DNA of 64,000 nucleotides from JAGGVT01 sp965369605 (GCA_965369605.1 CBDURE010000002.1:1-64000); one strand, 5' to 3'. Shown: positions 45,120-55,627, counted from the stretch's first letter. Program-made: numbers and translations. The notes: generated by a model from the letters alone, not told the origin.

Positions 45120-47789
45120 ATGGGTAATACACTCGAAACAAATGCCCTGAATCTATGTGCGTCCATCGCGCACGGATTCGCATCCCACCCGGCGAATCAT
45201 ATCGAACTTGATAATCCCGACAATCTGCATCAGGCATCGCTAAGAACGCTTTTTATAATACTGCTCTCACTGTACCTTGAGGAAAACGGACTCCTCCCCG
45301 TTGATACTGATTTCCGCAATGACACAGGAATATTTGCCCTTCGCGAGGAACTTGCAAATAATCCGCGTAAATCAGGCGGGAAAAAACTCAGCATTATCAA
45401 GCGTATTCGACGCACGATGGAGCAGATTCATTCCCCTGATTTGGCGTACGCGCCATTCAAAGCGAGGCTGTTTGACCCTGATAATCCTGCTAACCGGAAT
45501 ATTGCAAAGTGGAAACTTTATGATGGCGAAATAACGAATTCACTGAAACAGATTTTCTCAATCTGGGCGCATCCCGGAACAAGTTTGATGTCATCCAATC
45601 CGCCCTGCATTTCAGAATTGATAGACATTTATACGTTTCTGCTCGATTTCGAACCGCGCGTTACAGATTGCGATGTTGTCCTTCTTAATAACGGAAAGCG
45701 TGTAATCGCTCTCTCGGAGGCTCATCCCGGGGATATCCGGCGGGGGCAGGTGCATGAAAAGGGCAGCGTTATCTATGAATATGCCAAACGGAAATCACGT
45801 AAAAGCGGAACTGTCTATACTCCCGATAAAATAGTAAGGCGAATTGTAGAGCGAACTCTTGATCCGCTGATTAACAACGCCGACACAAAAAAGCCTCTCA
45901 GAATTATCGATCCATCCTGCGGAACAGGGCGTTTTCTATCCGGTGCGGTCGATTATCTGATTGGGCATAATAACAGTGCAAACGGCGTTGACACTCGAAA
46001 TGTCGAATTTGAACGACAGATAATTTCAGACTCGATTTACGGCGTCGATCATGACAAACTCGCTGTTGAACTTGCGGAAATCCCGCTAATGCTCAGAACG
46101 CACAGACGCGATAATCCGGCGCCGAATCTTGAAGCGAATATCCTCGCAGCTGATACATTAAAAGGCATCAATTCACATTTTATTCGACGATTGATTCTAG
46201 GCAATGGGCAGATAGATAATAGCAGTGCCGACGCATCGCAGTACACGTTTGATGAAATCGATTGGCGGTCAGTATGGAAAACCGTGATTGCCCAAAATAT
46301 AAAAGGCGCTCTTGCCGCGCAGTTCGAACTCTTTATTGATTATCTGGGCGGTAACAACGGAAACTTTAAAACAGTATCTGATGAGTTTCACAATAAGCTG
46401 CGCAAACTAACCAGCGGGAATAAAAAACCTGTCGAATCGCAAAGCTGCGGTTTTCATCCTGAGGTGTTTTTCCCATCGCTTTATTTCACAACTGATGGCG
46501 AGATGCTTTCCGATAGTGGTTTCGATGCTGTAATCGGCAATCCTCCTTATGGCGATATTCTCGATACGGCATCCAAGCGGCTTCTCGAAAACCTCGGATA
46601 TAGATCCGGCGGCGGAGGCAACAACGATATCTTTCGTTTCTTTGTTGAACGTGGATTAAACCTGCTGCGGCGCGGCGGTATGCTCGGATTCATCCTTCCA
46701 AACACATTCCTCAAGGGGCGTAAATATCGTAACTTCAGAAAGCGAATTCTTGAAATGAGCTATCCTGAGGAGATTCTCGATTTCAATCATCAAAAAGTAT
46801 TCCAGCGTGATGTCTATACATCACTTCTGTTTTTGCGAAAAAAACCCGCGGTAAAATCACAACCGAGATTTCTAACCAGCCTTGACGGCACTCTCGATTA
46901 TCTTGAGCAGGAGGCGTTTGACCCATCGCAAAACGTCGATGATTCCTGGCTTCCAACGGGTGAACTCTACCAGCGGCTCAATTCTGACAAGCGTTACATG
47001 CGCATTGACCCGTTTTTTACGCAAATCGGGGATGTCGGAATTAACTATCAGCGACGGTCTGTCGGGTGGAGCGAAAGAACCAAAAGCCGTATCGCGAATG
47101 TTATTTTCTATGAGGGCGAAAAAGAGCATCCTGACGACAAGGAGTTTCTCAAGGGAGAGGATATCGAACAGTTCAGGATTAATCCCAAATCAAAACGATG
47201 GCTCAGGCATGACTGGCAAGCGCATATTCAGGACAGCGAAGTTGTTAATGTTAATTTTGAATGGGCGAATCGGCCTGTTAAAATACTTTCACGCCAGACT
47301 GGAGATTCACTTATCGCCGCGATTGACACAAACGGCATGCTGACCGGACGTTCACTGCATACATCAGTGGTACGCGACATCAGATATTCACCTTACTACA
47401 TTATCGCCCTCATGAATTCCGATGTTTTAACCAGGGTTTACAGGGAATTGACTCGTGAAACAGGGCGTCCGCAGGCGCAGGTCAAACTCTCTTTCCTAAG
47501 GAAAATCCCGATACGGCGAATCAACTTCACATTAAATGAAAGTGAACGAGAGGAGATGTTAAAAAAATCAATTAAGAGCATTAACGAAAATCCAGCTAAT
47601 CTTCCAAGCGCCGTTGAGGATTCACTTGAACACGACACTGAGGATATAGTTCACGATTTGATGGCTTATTCATCCCGTTGGATAGAGAATCTGCTGGGGT
47701 CGAACGGCTCGAACGGAGCATCCACTGATTTGGAAAAGTGGCGTAACGCGCTGAACGTGTCTATTGATATGCTGTATGAAATAAGCTGA
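45120..47789 (+). CDS. Solitary N6-adenine DNA methylase with C-terminal specificity domain
   Basis: An 889-residue protein. The helical N-terminus (1-220) has no evident PD-(D/E)xK nuclease. The methylase core has the SAM motif DPSCGTGRFLSG at 264 and the catalytic NPPYGDI at about 472. The C-terminal third (KEFLKGEDIEQF, IIALMNSDVLTRVYREL) looks like the TaqI-like target-recognition domain. It resembles Type IIG or Eco57I-like enzymes and also BREX-type methylases, but no partner genes sit nearby. It may be an orphan methylase. No ribosome site is seen before the ATG. GC content matches the backbone. Confidence 0.85.
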   Translation: MGNTLETNALNLCASIAHGFASHPANHIELDNPDNLHQASLRTLFIILLSLYLEENGLLPVDTDFRNDTGIFALREELANNPRKSGGKKLSIIKRIRRTMEQIHSPDLAYAPFKARLFDPDNPANRNIAKWKLYDGEITNSLKQIFSIWAHPGTSLMSSNPPCISELIDIYTFLLDFEPRVTDCDVVLLNNGKRVIALSEAHPGDIRRGQVHEKGSVIYEYAKRKSRKSGTVYTPDKIVRRIVERTLDPLINNADTKKPLRIIDPSCGTGRFLSGAVDYLIGHNNSANGVDTRNVEFERQIISDSIYGVDHDKLAVELAEIPLMLRTHRRDNPAPNLEANILAADTLKGINSHFIRRLILGNGQIDNSSADASQYTFDEIDWRSVWKTVIAQNIKGALAAQFELFIDYLGGNNGNFKTVSDEFHNKLRKLTSGNKKPVESQSCGFHPEVFFPSLYFTTDGEMLSDSGFDAVIGNPPYGDILDTASKRLLENLGYRSGGGGNNDIFRFFVERGLNLLRRGGMLGFILPNTFLKGRKYRNFRKRILEMSYPEEILDFNHQKVFQRDVYTSLLFLRKKPAVKSQPRFLTSLDGTLDYLEQEAFDPSQNVDDSWLPTGELYQRLNSDKRYMRIDPFFTQIGDVGINYQRRSVGWSERTKSRIANVIFYEGEKEHPDDKEFLKGEDIEQFRINPKSKRWLRHDWQAHIQDSEVVNVNFEWANRPVKILSRQTGDSLIAAIDTNGMLTGRSLHTSVVRDIRYSPYYIIALMNSDVLTRVYRELTRETGRPQAQVKLSFLRKIPIRRINFTLNESEREEMLKKSIKSINENPANLPSAVEDSLEHDTEDIVHDLMAYSSRWIENLLGSNGSNGASTDLEKWRNALNVSIDMLYEIS

Positions 47790-47897
47790 AATTTGTGGTG
47801 CGGGCATCCTGGGGCTGTTGAAATCTGAGACGCTTTCCAAGCAACGCCTCTACACATAATGGTTCATCTGTATAAACAATTTTTTTCTCAGCGATTT

Positions 47898-50800
47898 CTA
47901 TTTCCGCTTAAACGGTTTTTTAATTCCGCTCTTCATCGCGCTCGTACTCTCTTTAATAACGCCGCCAAGAGTCTTCGCGCGCTTTTTCGCCAGTTCCATT
48001 CCCTGCTGCGCATGTTTGTGATTGGGGCTAAGTTCAAGCGCGCGGGCGAAATGATTCATCGCCTGCCCATATAGATTCTGTTTGAAATAGAACTGCCCAA
48101 GCGCTGTCCACGGTTCCGGATTCTCCATCCCGAGCTGGCAGGCGTAGAAATACTCCTCCTCGGCATCATCGATTTTACCTTTCGCGTAGTAAATATCGCC
48201 GAGTTTGATATGCCCATCGACAAAGTTCGGGAACAGAGCAAGCGCTTTTAGGATAAACGAATTAGCCATGTCAACAGCGCCCTTGCCAAGATATGCCAGC
48301 GCGAGTTGATAGTTCACGCTGAAAGCATCCGGCGAAATATCATAAGCTTTGTTGAATTCATTGATTGCCTGATCATGCAATCCGTTTTCGTAGTACGCGA
48401 TACCTTTCTGCAAATAATGATGAATAACCGGCGCGGCGTGGAATCGGTGCGTTTTGGGCATCTGTGCCGTGATTTCACCGAATTGAACGATGACCGTTGA
48501 CGCTCCCGCTATTTCCTCTCTCTTGCCTTTGAATCGATTTGCGGCAAGCCCGATTATCCGTTCGCACGATTCCTGAACATCCTGTGTGGATAAAACTGTG
48601 TTGCGGATTTCCAAATCAGCCAGAACACGGGACATATTGCCGGTTCCCAGAACAAGAATATCGCCAAGCCTGAGATGGCGTTCCGTCGTGTCGATTTTTA
48701 TCGTCATCTCCCTGCCAAGCATTCGCTTGTCCTCTGGTTTTCTGAGGAAAGTTCTGATGCTGTGCCCCCTGAAAAGATAAGCGAACGCGGCGCCAACTCG
48801 CCCTAGATAGAGGCGATTTCTGGTAATCAGTCCGAGTATAATCTCAGCGCCGAATTTGCCCAGCTGATTAAGCCTGAACGCCTCCTGGTTAATCGCGCCA
48901 TTCGCCCTGTTGATTGCCTCATGTATCAGTGCCAGCGGGTCCTCATCCATAGGAAAATCAAGTAATCTTGATGGTGAGAATATTTTTTCTATTTCCTCGA
49001 TTGCGCGATTCTGCACGAGAGCTGACTGCTCGGGATTTCCGATTCCGGACACTATCGCGATAACTCCCCTTATTCCGCTGGATGTTGCGGGAAGGCGGTT
49101 CGCGAATACGTGGCGAACGTCCTCTTCACCTTCGACTTCGCTTCTGAACGAACTTGAGCCTAGAAGGAAACTCAGGGGCGCTTCTGTTTCATCCCCACCC
49201 GAGCGGCTTGCGAGATAATCGTCAAGATCATCTATCAATTCCTGCAAATCCGGGTACCGAATCATCATGTCCTTGTCAATGCACCTTGCCAGAATTCGCT
49301 TCAGGTTCGGATGAATATCCTCATCTTTCAGCAGTTCCTGAGGCTCGGCGAAAATATGCTTGTTGATTATTTCATGCGGCTCGCCGGTGATTAAATCACG
49401 GCCTGTTAAAATGAAATACAGAATCAGGGCAAGCGAATAGATATCCGATGGCGCTTCTTTTTTTCCAAGTCCGGTGATATGTTCCGGCGGCAGATAGGAC
49501 GAGTTGTTCTGTTCATGCGGCGATGTGTAAAGGTAAACTCTCTCGTAACCCGCGATTTTTACAGTCAATACAGGTGATTCCAGAACGAATATATTATCCG
49601 GATTGAGTGAACCGTAATATTTTCTTCCCTCATCATCTATATGCTTAAGCGCCTCCGTTGTCTGTTTTATCAGTTCTATCGCGGTTTCCTCATCCAGGAG
49701 ATCGGTATTCGCGACAAACTCCCGGAGCGTCAGTTCGCGCAATTCAGTCACAAAAAAGAACGCGCCCTTGTCGTGGCCATGTTCCAGCACTCGAAGAATG
49801 TTTGGATGATTATATTTCGAAATACTCTTAACAGCTTTATTGAAAATATCCTCCATCTCTTTCGTGCGTGTGAATTTATAGAACCAGATCATAACAGGCG
49901 TCTCGGTTTGGGCATGAAATCCACGATAAAGCAGTGGCTGTCCGCCATACAGGGGGATACGCTCTTCAAGAACATATTTCCCCTTGATTTTGGTTCCGGT
50001 TTCGATGAGTTTCAAGCCGCCGGCGGTTTCGCTGTCGCCTGTCAGCTGAACTATGTCCGCGAGAAACGCCGTGTAATCCGGGTATCTATCCTCAGGATTC
50101 TTCTCCAGCGCTTTTATAATAATGTCATGGAACACCATCGGGATATTCTGGTTATTTACTATCTCCTCCTTGGGATCCCACTCAAGATGCTTGTCCATGA
50201 CATCCTGTGGAATTTCACCCTTGAAAAGATCCGCACCTGTAACAAGTTTGAAAAGGAGTGTCGCAAGAGCATAGATATCTGCGGGGGGACCTATTTCACC
50301 CTCATCAGCGATTATTTCCGGCGCCGAATAATGATAGGAACTAAGCGGCAAACCGAATTCACTTTGAATAAACCTTGATGTTTCCTCCAGCCTGAAATCA
50401 GTGAGGAAAATATCCTCGCCCTGTGGATTAATCAGGATATGTTCCGGCTTCAATTGCTGATGCGCTTTAAGGGTACCCTTTCGATGGAGATATTCGAGAA
50501 TCGCGGTCGTTCGCCTGATAATTCTCAGCGCCTGTTCAGGAGTCAGCTGCGGTTCTTCCTCAAGAATGTTCGCAAGGGATGTCGAGACATGGTCAAAAAC
50601 GAGATAGTATTTATCATCATGCCAGCCGGAAGCGATTAGATTTACAACCTGCGGATGCCGTATCTGCGTACGTGCGAACATGTCGTTGTTCATCGCTCGC
50701 ACAAATTCCTCTTTCTGCGATATCTGTTTGTCGAACAATTTCAGCGTGTATGTATTTTCCTTGCCCATCTCAAGCACTTTGAAAGTCGATGCGAAATGGC

Positions 50801-51683
50801 CATGCCCAAGGTCCTCAATTACCTCCCATTTTGAATCAAGAATTGTCCCAACAAGCGAGTCGGCTGGAATCTTTTTCTTATATGACGCAGCGCTGAGTGT
50901 GTATCCGACAGCATCCTTAAGTTCCTCCAGATTCGGATATCGTTTTGATGGGTCTTTCTCCAGGCAGTTCAGGATTATCTCCTGCACCATTGATGGAATC
51001 TGGGCGTAATACTCAACGTGTTTGCGCGGTGAGACATAAACCTGATGATACCGGACATCCTCATCCTCTCCCTGGTAAATCGGATATCCAACAAGCATCT
51101 GGTAAAGCAGGATTCCAATCTGGTAGATATCGGTATGTACGCCTGTATCGCCGATGCCGTGTATCTGCTCCGGCGCCATATAGCGGGGATCCTCCCATTC
51201 GGCGCGTTTCTGCTGTTCCAGCATTAACATTCCCGCAGACATAAACCAGTCAGCGATTTTCGGAATCTCATCCTCGGAACTCATAAGAATATTATTGCTG
51301 CGAAGGTCAAGGTGAGGTTCCAGCTCATTTTCATAGCCATATAAAAGGCCGTCAATTATCTTCATCATCATAGTAAGCGCCGGAACAAGGTCGAGTGTTT
51401 CATGTCGCTTGATATATTCTGTCAGGTTGATATCGAGAATTTCGGTCGCTATATACAGCCGGTCTGAATGAACGCCGATTTCCTTGATTGTCACTATATT
51501 TTCGTGGTTAAGGTATTTGAGTTTGGTTGCGACTGAATCGACCTTGTCGGTGAAAACATCACTGGACGCAAACGGGTCCTTGAAGAGTTTCATGATGCAG
51601 TCAAGCTTGGTTGTTTCATCGGTGCCCCGATATATTAACGCCGCCGGTGAACTACGAAGTCTTTCCCTTGGTAGATAAGGCAT
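47898..51683 (-). CDS. Three kinase-like domains, PP2C-like domain and TPRs in one protein
   Basis: A 1261-residue protein. Kinase domain 1 (about 1-270) keeps Lys32, HLD with Asp126, Asn131 and Asp145, so it may be active. Domain 2 (about 285-550) keeps Lys314 and Asp428, but HRD is HQQ at 407-409. Domain 3 (about 570-830) has Trp599 in place of the Lys, YYG in place of HRD, and Gly711 in place of the DFG Asp. Residues about 870-1085 match PP2C phosphatases, but the metal-binding aspartates are replaced (VGAAFAYLF for VGDSRAYL, GTGN for SDG). TPR repeats occupy about 1105-1240. It has no membrane helix and is probably a cytoplasmic scaffold. Confidence 0.88.
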   Translation of the reverse strand: MPYLPRERLRSSPAALIYRGTDETTKLDCIMKLFKDPFASSDVFTDKVDSVATKLKYLNHENIVTIKEIGVHSDRLYIATEILDINLTEYIKRHETLDLVPALTMMMKIIDGLLYGYENELEPHLDLRSNNILMSSEDEIPKIADWFMSAGMLMLEQQKRAEWEDPRYMAPEQIHGIGDTGVHTDIYQIGILLYQMLVGYPIYQGEDEDVRYHQVYVSPRKHVEYYAQIPSMVQEIILNCLEKDPSKRYPNLEELKDAVGYTLSAASYKKKIPADSLVGTILDSKWEVIEDLGHGHFASTFKVLEMGKENTYTLKLFDKQISQKEEFVRAMNNDMFARTQIRHPQVVNLIASGWHDDKYYLVFDHVSTSLANILEEEPQLTPEQALRIIRRTTAILEYLHRKGTLKAHQQLKPEHILINPQGEDIFLTDFRLEETSRFIQSEFGLPLSSYHYSAPEIIADEGEIGPPADIYALATLLFKLVTGADLFKGEIPQDVMDKHLEWDPKEEIVNNQNIPMVFHDIIIKALEKNPEDRYPDYTAFLADIVQLTGDSETAGGLKLIETGTKIKGKYVLEERIPLYGGQPLLYRGFHAQTETPVMIWFYKFTRTKEMEDIFNKAVKSISKYNHPNILRVLEHGHDKGAFFFVTELRELTLREFVANTDLLDEETAIELIKQTTEALKHIDDEGRKYYGSLNPDNIFVLESPVLTVKIAGYERVYLYTSPHEQNNSSYLPPEHITGLGKKEAPSDIYSLALILYFILTGRDLITGEPHEIINKHIFAEPQELLKDEDIHPNLKRILARCIDKDMMIRYPDLQELIDDLDDYLASRSGGDETEAPLSFLLGSSSFRSEVEGEEDVRHVFANRLPATSSGIRGVIAIVSGIGNPEQSALVQNRAIEEIEKIFSPSRLLDFPMDEDPLALIHEAINRANGAINQEAFRLNQLGKFGAEIILGLITRNRLYLGRVGAAFAYLFRGHSIRTFLRKPEDKRMLGREMTIKIDTTERHLRLGDILVLGTGNMSRVLADLEIRNTVLSTQDVQESCERIIGLAANRFKGKREEIAGASTVIVQFGEITAQMPKTHRFHAAPVIHHYLQKGIAYYENGLHDQAINEFNKAYDISPDAFSVNYQLALAYLGKGAVDMANSFILKALALFPNFVDGHIKLGDIYYAKGKIDDAEEEYFYACQLGMENPEPWTALGQFYFKQNLYGQAMNHFARALELSPNHKHAQQGMELAKKRAKTLGGVIKESTSAMKSGIKKPFKRK

Positions 51684-52019
51684 AACTGAACCTCACTGAT
51701 TATGAATATGATGAAATGAATATATAAAATCTATAATTACCGATCTGAATTGTAACCCGACGTCCCTTCGCCGGGGTTTTCATTAATAAAATCAGCCATC
51801 CAGCTGAAAATATCGCCCACAAGGGACGGTCTCTACATATATATGACTGCATATTCGCGGCAATGTTCCCCATTTCCCCATATTTGGATTATATCACATG
51901 GACTAAATCCGGCGGTTTAAATACATTTAATGAAATTACTCAGGCACATAGGGTATGAAGATGCTGCTTCTTACTAACGAGGATATCGGGAAAAGCTGTT
52001 TATAGATTCACTCCTCCCC
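51684..52019. other. Intergenic space without a visible gene
   Basis: Nothing coding is seen. The promoter of the kinase-like gene must lie near its start at 51683. Further right are the large palindromic element (52020-52258) and a perfect palindrome at 52280-52295 (CGGGTGGC and its complement) beside CTTCGACAGGCTCAG, a kind of dispersed sequence often met in environmental genomes. Confidence 0.5.
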
Positions 52020-52258
52020 TTAATCCCCCCGCGAGCGGGCTTGTTGAAAAACCTCACTTTGCCGTAACCCGACATGCCCTTATTAGAAAATGTGAATCCA
52101 GCCAAATAACCATCGTGGGCATGCCGGGGCTTCCGCATATTCAGCCACTTCCCCGGCATGCCTACGAAGATAAGCGAGTTGAATTCACATTTATTCATAA
52201 AGGCATGTCGGGTTACGGTTCTAATACCTTTTTCAACAGCCCCGAAAGCGGGGGGAGA
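52020..52258. repeat. Nested palindromic element, copy 1
   Basis: An imperfect inverted repeat of about 240 bp with three layers. The outermost arms hold CCCCCCGC and TTGTTGAAAAA (right copy CTGTTGAAAAA in reverse). The middle arms run from 52062 to about 52098 and about 52180 to 52218 (CCGTAACCCGACATGCC with its complement). The inner arms are GGCATGCCGGGG and CCCCGGCATGCC around 52118-52162. Copy 2 is at 55707-55859. It carries no gene and looks like a MITE or REP-type unit. Confidence 0.85.
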
Positions 52259-52512
52259 TGTTTTTGTTATTCGCTCTGCCGGGTGGCGCCACCCGCACTT
52301 CGACAGGCTCAGTACATGAGAAATTTGGAAAACCAACAATCAAGATTAACAATAAAACTACTTTTCCCAACACCCTCTCGCGTGAAATGCACGTGAAAAG
52401 TCCAAATCAGAAAAAATATATTCATCATATATTTGAACTTTTTGTTGGAAATATGTGTTTTCATTAATAAAATGACAGCTTATTAAATAACTAAAACAAA
52501 AGAGAGAAAGCA

Positions 52513-53445
52513 TTGACCGCGATTAGCGCATCGAATATTACAAAGGTTTATAAGCAGGGGCTTTTTAAAAAAGGCATTAAAGCCGTGGATAACCTTTCAA
52601 TCGAAGTCAGTGAGGGCGAGGTGTTCGGATTCCTCGGCCCCAACGGCGCCGGGAAAACAACGTTTATAAAAGTCCTGCTGAATATCATTTATCCCACAAA
52701 CGGAAACGCCAAACTTCTTGGGATTGACATTAACAATCCGAAAGCGCGCAGGAATGTCGGTTACCTTCCTGAAAGCCCTTATTTCAACGACAGGATGAAC
52801 GCTTATCAACTGCTTGAATTCTACGGCGCTTTCTACTCAATGAATCGATACCATCTTGAAAAACGCCGTGATGAAGTTTTAAAAATCACAGGCCTTACTG
52901 AAGCCGCGAAACGACCACTGCGAAGTTATTCAAAGGGAATGCTTCAGAGAATCGGGTTTTGCCAGGCGATTCTTTCCGAGCCGGAAATAGTCTTTCTCGA
53001 TGAACCATCCACAGGGCTTGACCCTATGGGCAGGAGGAAAATCAAGGATGTCATCCATGATTTAAAAAAGCGCGGCACGACTGTTTTTCTCAATTCGCAT
53101 ATCCTCTCGGATGTTCAGGACACATGCGACAGAATTGGAATTGTCAAGGACGGCAAACTTATCAAGGTCGCGAATATCCAGGAACTTACTGTTGATCAGC
53201 ATACTCTGCGGATTAACATCGCAAACCCGACGGATGAAATGATCAGCGCGATGGACACAATCGCGATTTCGTGCAGGAAAATAGATGACACCACGATTGA
53301 ACTCGCGATTGACTCTCCACAGAACACACCTGATATTATCGCGAAACTCGTTGAACTTGGCGGAAGAATTTACGATGTTCGATATCACGAATCGAGCCTT
53401 GAGGACACCTTTATCAGCATTATCGAAAATGAGGAGGTGCAATAA
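52513..53445 (+). CDS. ABC-2 type transporter, ATP-binding subunit
   Basis: A 310-residue ATPase with Walker A GPNGAGKTTF, signature SYSKGMLQRIGF, Walker B IVFLDEPSTGLDP and the H-loop LNSHIL. The C-terminal extension is as in multidrug/lipid ABC-2 exporters. It energises the membrane subunit encoded next, to which it is coupled by TAATG. The start is TTG at 52513; no ATG fits and the upstream AGAGAAAG is a weak ribosome site. The substrate is unknown. Confidence 0.92.
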   Translation: MTAISASNITKVYKQGLFKKGIKAVDNLSIEVSEGEVFGFLGPNGAGKTTFIKVLLNIIYPTNGNAKLLGIDINNPKARRNVGYLPESPYFNDRMNAYQLLEFYGAFYSMNRYHLEKRRDEVLKITGLTEAAKRPLRSYSKGMLQRIGFCQAILSEPEIVFLDEPSTGLDPMGRRKIKDVIHDLKKRGTTVFLNSHILSDVQDTCDRIGIVKDGKLIKVANIQELTVDQHTLRINIANPTDEMISAMDTIAISCRKIDDTTIELAIDSPQNTPDIIAKLVELGGRIYDVRYHESSLEDTFISIIENEEVQ

Positions 53446-54359
53446 TGCCGGGAGTTTTGACAGTAGCGAGATTCAGTTTCGCTGAGATGGTTAAATCGAA
53501 AGTCTTTAAAACAATAATGATAATCGGGATTATCGCGTGTTTCCTCGTCTGCTTCATGGGATATTGGACTGTTTCACGCTCGCCATTATCAGATGACATC
53601 CTCTGGGATCAGCGCCACGAAGTAACCCACATTGAGGGCATGCCAACGGATATTTCCCAGATAACTGACCAGATGACGTTAACCTACATCACAACGTTCC
53701 TGCGGTGGTTCACCTACGCGATTTACATATTTTTCGGAAACCTTCTCGCAATATTTGTCGCGATAGGGCTTCTTGCGCCTGAACTGGAGCGGAGAAGCAT
53801 ATACACACTCATATCAAAACCGCTGTCGCGTTCGGGAATTATTATCGGAAAGCTCCTTGGCGCGTTCATGTGCCAGATTGTGTACGCACTCCTTATGCTG
53901 CTTGCAGCGCAGTTCTTTTTCCTCATAAGTGGAGCAAAATTCCAGCCGGAACTGTTTCCGGCATTCGCTGTCGGGTTTCTGAATTTCCTGATTTTCAGTT
54001 CACTCGCGATGTTCCTTTCCATTCATCTCAGGTCGATTCCATCCGCGGTTATCTCGATGATTGTCCTTTGGGTAAGCACTCACAGCGGAGTGTTTTTCAT
54101 TACTACAATCGGGAAGGAACTTTTCAAATTCGGCGCGTGGCTTGATTATGCCCTATTAATCCTGCCGCAGCAGAAGAATATCGGATTTTACGCCCTTAGT
54201 TTTATCTTCGATAAATATCAACAAGCAATGCTTGGTGAAATGCCTGATATGTTCGAGCTTGTTTCCAATGACCCAGGCATGCTTATTCAACCGGCAATCT
54301 GGCTTGCGTGTATAATAGTTCTGAATCTCCTGAGCTTCTATAGAAAGGAATTTGACTGA
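53445..54359 (+). CDS. ABC-2 type transporter, permease subunit
   Basis: A 304-residue membrane protein with about six hydrophobic helices, the first near residues 22-40 (TIMIIGIIACFLVCFMGYW). A large outside loop follows it, and further helices include IYIFFGNLLAIFVAIGLL and the last near WLACIIVLNLLSF. This is the ABC-2 fold. GAGGAGG lies just before the ATG, which overlaps the ATPase stop. The 3' end overlaps pyrC as TGATG. The pair would export a lipid, drug or polymer. Confidence 0.88.
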   Translation: MPGVLTVARFSFAEMVKSKVFKTIMIIGIIACFLVCFMGYWTVSRSPLSDDILWDQRHEVTHIEGMPTDISQITDQMTLTYITTFLRWFTYAIYIFFGNLLAIFVAIGLLAPELERRSIYTLISKPLSRSGIIIGKLLGAFMCQIVYALLMLLAAQFFFLISGAKFQPELFPAFAVGFLNFLIFSSLAMFLSIHLRSIPSAVISMIVLWVSTHSGVFFITTIGKELFKFGAWLDYALLILPQQKNIGFYALSFIFDKYQQAMLGEMPDMFELVSNDPGMLIQPAIWLACIIVLNLLSFYRKEFD

Positions 54360-55627
54360 TGCCATCACTGTTAATCAAGAACGGCAGAATTGTTGACCCG
54401 GCGGGAAGCATCGACATAACCGGCGATATTCTTGTTCTTGACGGAGTAATTCACAGTGTTGGCGTTGTCGATTCTGCAATCAAGCCGGATAAAATAATTG
54501 ACGCTTCCAACTTGTGCGTTTTCCCCGGACTTATCGATGTCCACGTGCATTTCAGGGATCCCGGATTCACTCACAAGGAGGATTTCAAATCCGGTTCATC
54601 TGCTGCATTAGCTGGCGGATTCACATCCGTGATTCAGATGCCGAACACCAATCCGCCGCTTTCGACCGCCGAGTTGGTTTCTGAATATACCAGAAATGAA
54701 CCAGTTCGTTCGTATGTCGCAGCTGCGGTTACATCTGATAGAGCAGGTAAACGGATAAACGACCTCGAAACTCTTTTTAGCGCCGGCGCCGCAGCGTTCA
54801 GCGATGACGGTTCCCCTGTGCATGATGATGAAATCATGGCTGACGCGCTTATCAAATCAAAACAACTCGGATTGAGAATCATGTCTCATGCTGAGAACCT
54901 CGAATTGGTAAAAGGAGGCGCGATTGTCAAGGGCGAGGTGGCGGATGAACTCGGATTGGCGGGAATCGAGCGGGAGGCTGAATCATCAATGGTTGAGCGG
55001 GATATCCAACTCGCTGCTAAAACACAGGGACTGCTGCATATCTGCCATGTTTCGACAAAAAAATCAGTTGAGCTTATTCGTAAAGCCAAATCCGATGGCG
55101 TGAATATAACCGCTGAGGTTACTCCGCATCACCTTTTACTGAATCATGAAGCTGTTTTAAAATATGGTTCGAACGCGAAAATGAATCCACCGCTTGCATA
55201 TGAAGAGGACAGGCTGGCGTGCATTAATGGGTTAAAGGACGGTACGCTTGATATAATCGCCACCGACCACGCTCCACATTCGAAAGAGGAGAAATCCCAA
55301 AGCGTTTCCGATGCGCCGTTTGGAATAATCGGACTGGAGACATCGTTCGCGCTGATGTACACACACCTTGTGAAAACCGGCGAGTTAACGCTGATGCGGT
55401 TAATTGAGCGAATGAGTTTATTGCCATCCCGAATATTCAACCTCCCCGGAGGAAGCATCACTGCAGGCAATCCCGCGGATATAACAATCGTCGATTTGAA
55501 CGGCGAATATGCAATCGACGCCGACAAATTCCACTCCAAAAGCGCAAATACACCGTTTTACAACTGGAATGTCCAGGGCAAAATTAAATGGGCAATTGTC
55601 GATGGTGAAATCAGGTTTCCGTTTTAA
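54359..55627 (+). CDS. pyrC: Dihydroorotase
   Basis: The third enzyme of pyrimidine biosynthesis, closing N-carbamoyl-aspartate to dihydroorotate. The metal ligands are visible: DVHVHFRDPG at about residue 60, MSHAENL, LHICHVST and IATDHAPH. At 422 residues it is the class I (longer) type. MPNTNPP matches the substrate loop. Its ATG overlaps the permease stop (TGATG), so synthesis is coupled to the exporter, an odd partnership with no obvious metabolic reason. No other pyr gene is adjacent. Confidence 0.95.
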   Translation: MPSLLIKNGRIVDPAGSIDITGDILVLDGVIHSVGVVDSAIKPDKIIDASNLCVFPGLIDVHVHFRDPGFTHKEDFKSGSSAALAGGFTSVIQMPNTNPPLSTAELVSEYTRNEPVRSYVAAAVTSDRAGKRINDLETLFSAGAAAFSDDGSPVHDDEIMADALIKSKQLGLRIMSHAENLELVKGGAIVKGEVADELGLAGIEREAESSMVERDIQLAAKTQGLLHICHVSTKKSVELIRKAKSDGVNITAEVTPHHLLLNHEAVLKYGSNAKMNPPLAYEEDRLACINGLKDGTLDIIATDHAPHSKEEKSQSVSDAPFGIIGLETSFALMYTHLVKTGELTLMRLIERMSLLPSRIFNLPGGSITAGNPADITIVDLNGEYAIDADKFHSKSANTPFYNWNVQGKIKWAIVDGEIRFPF

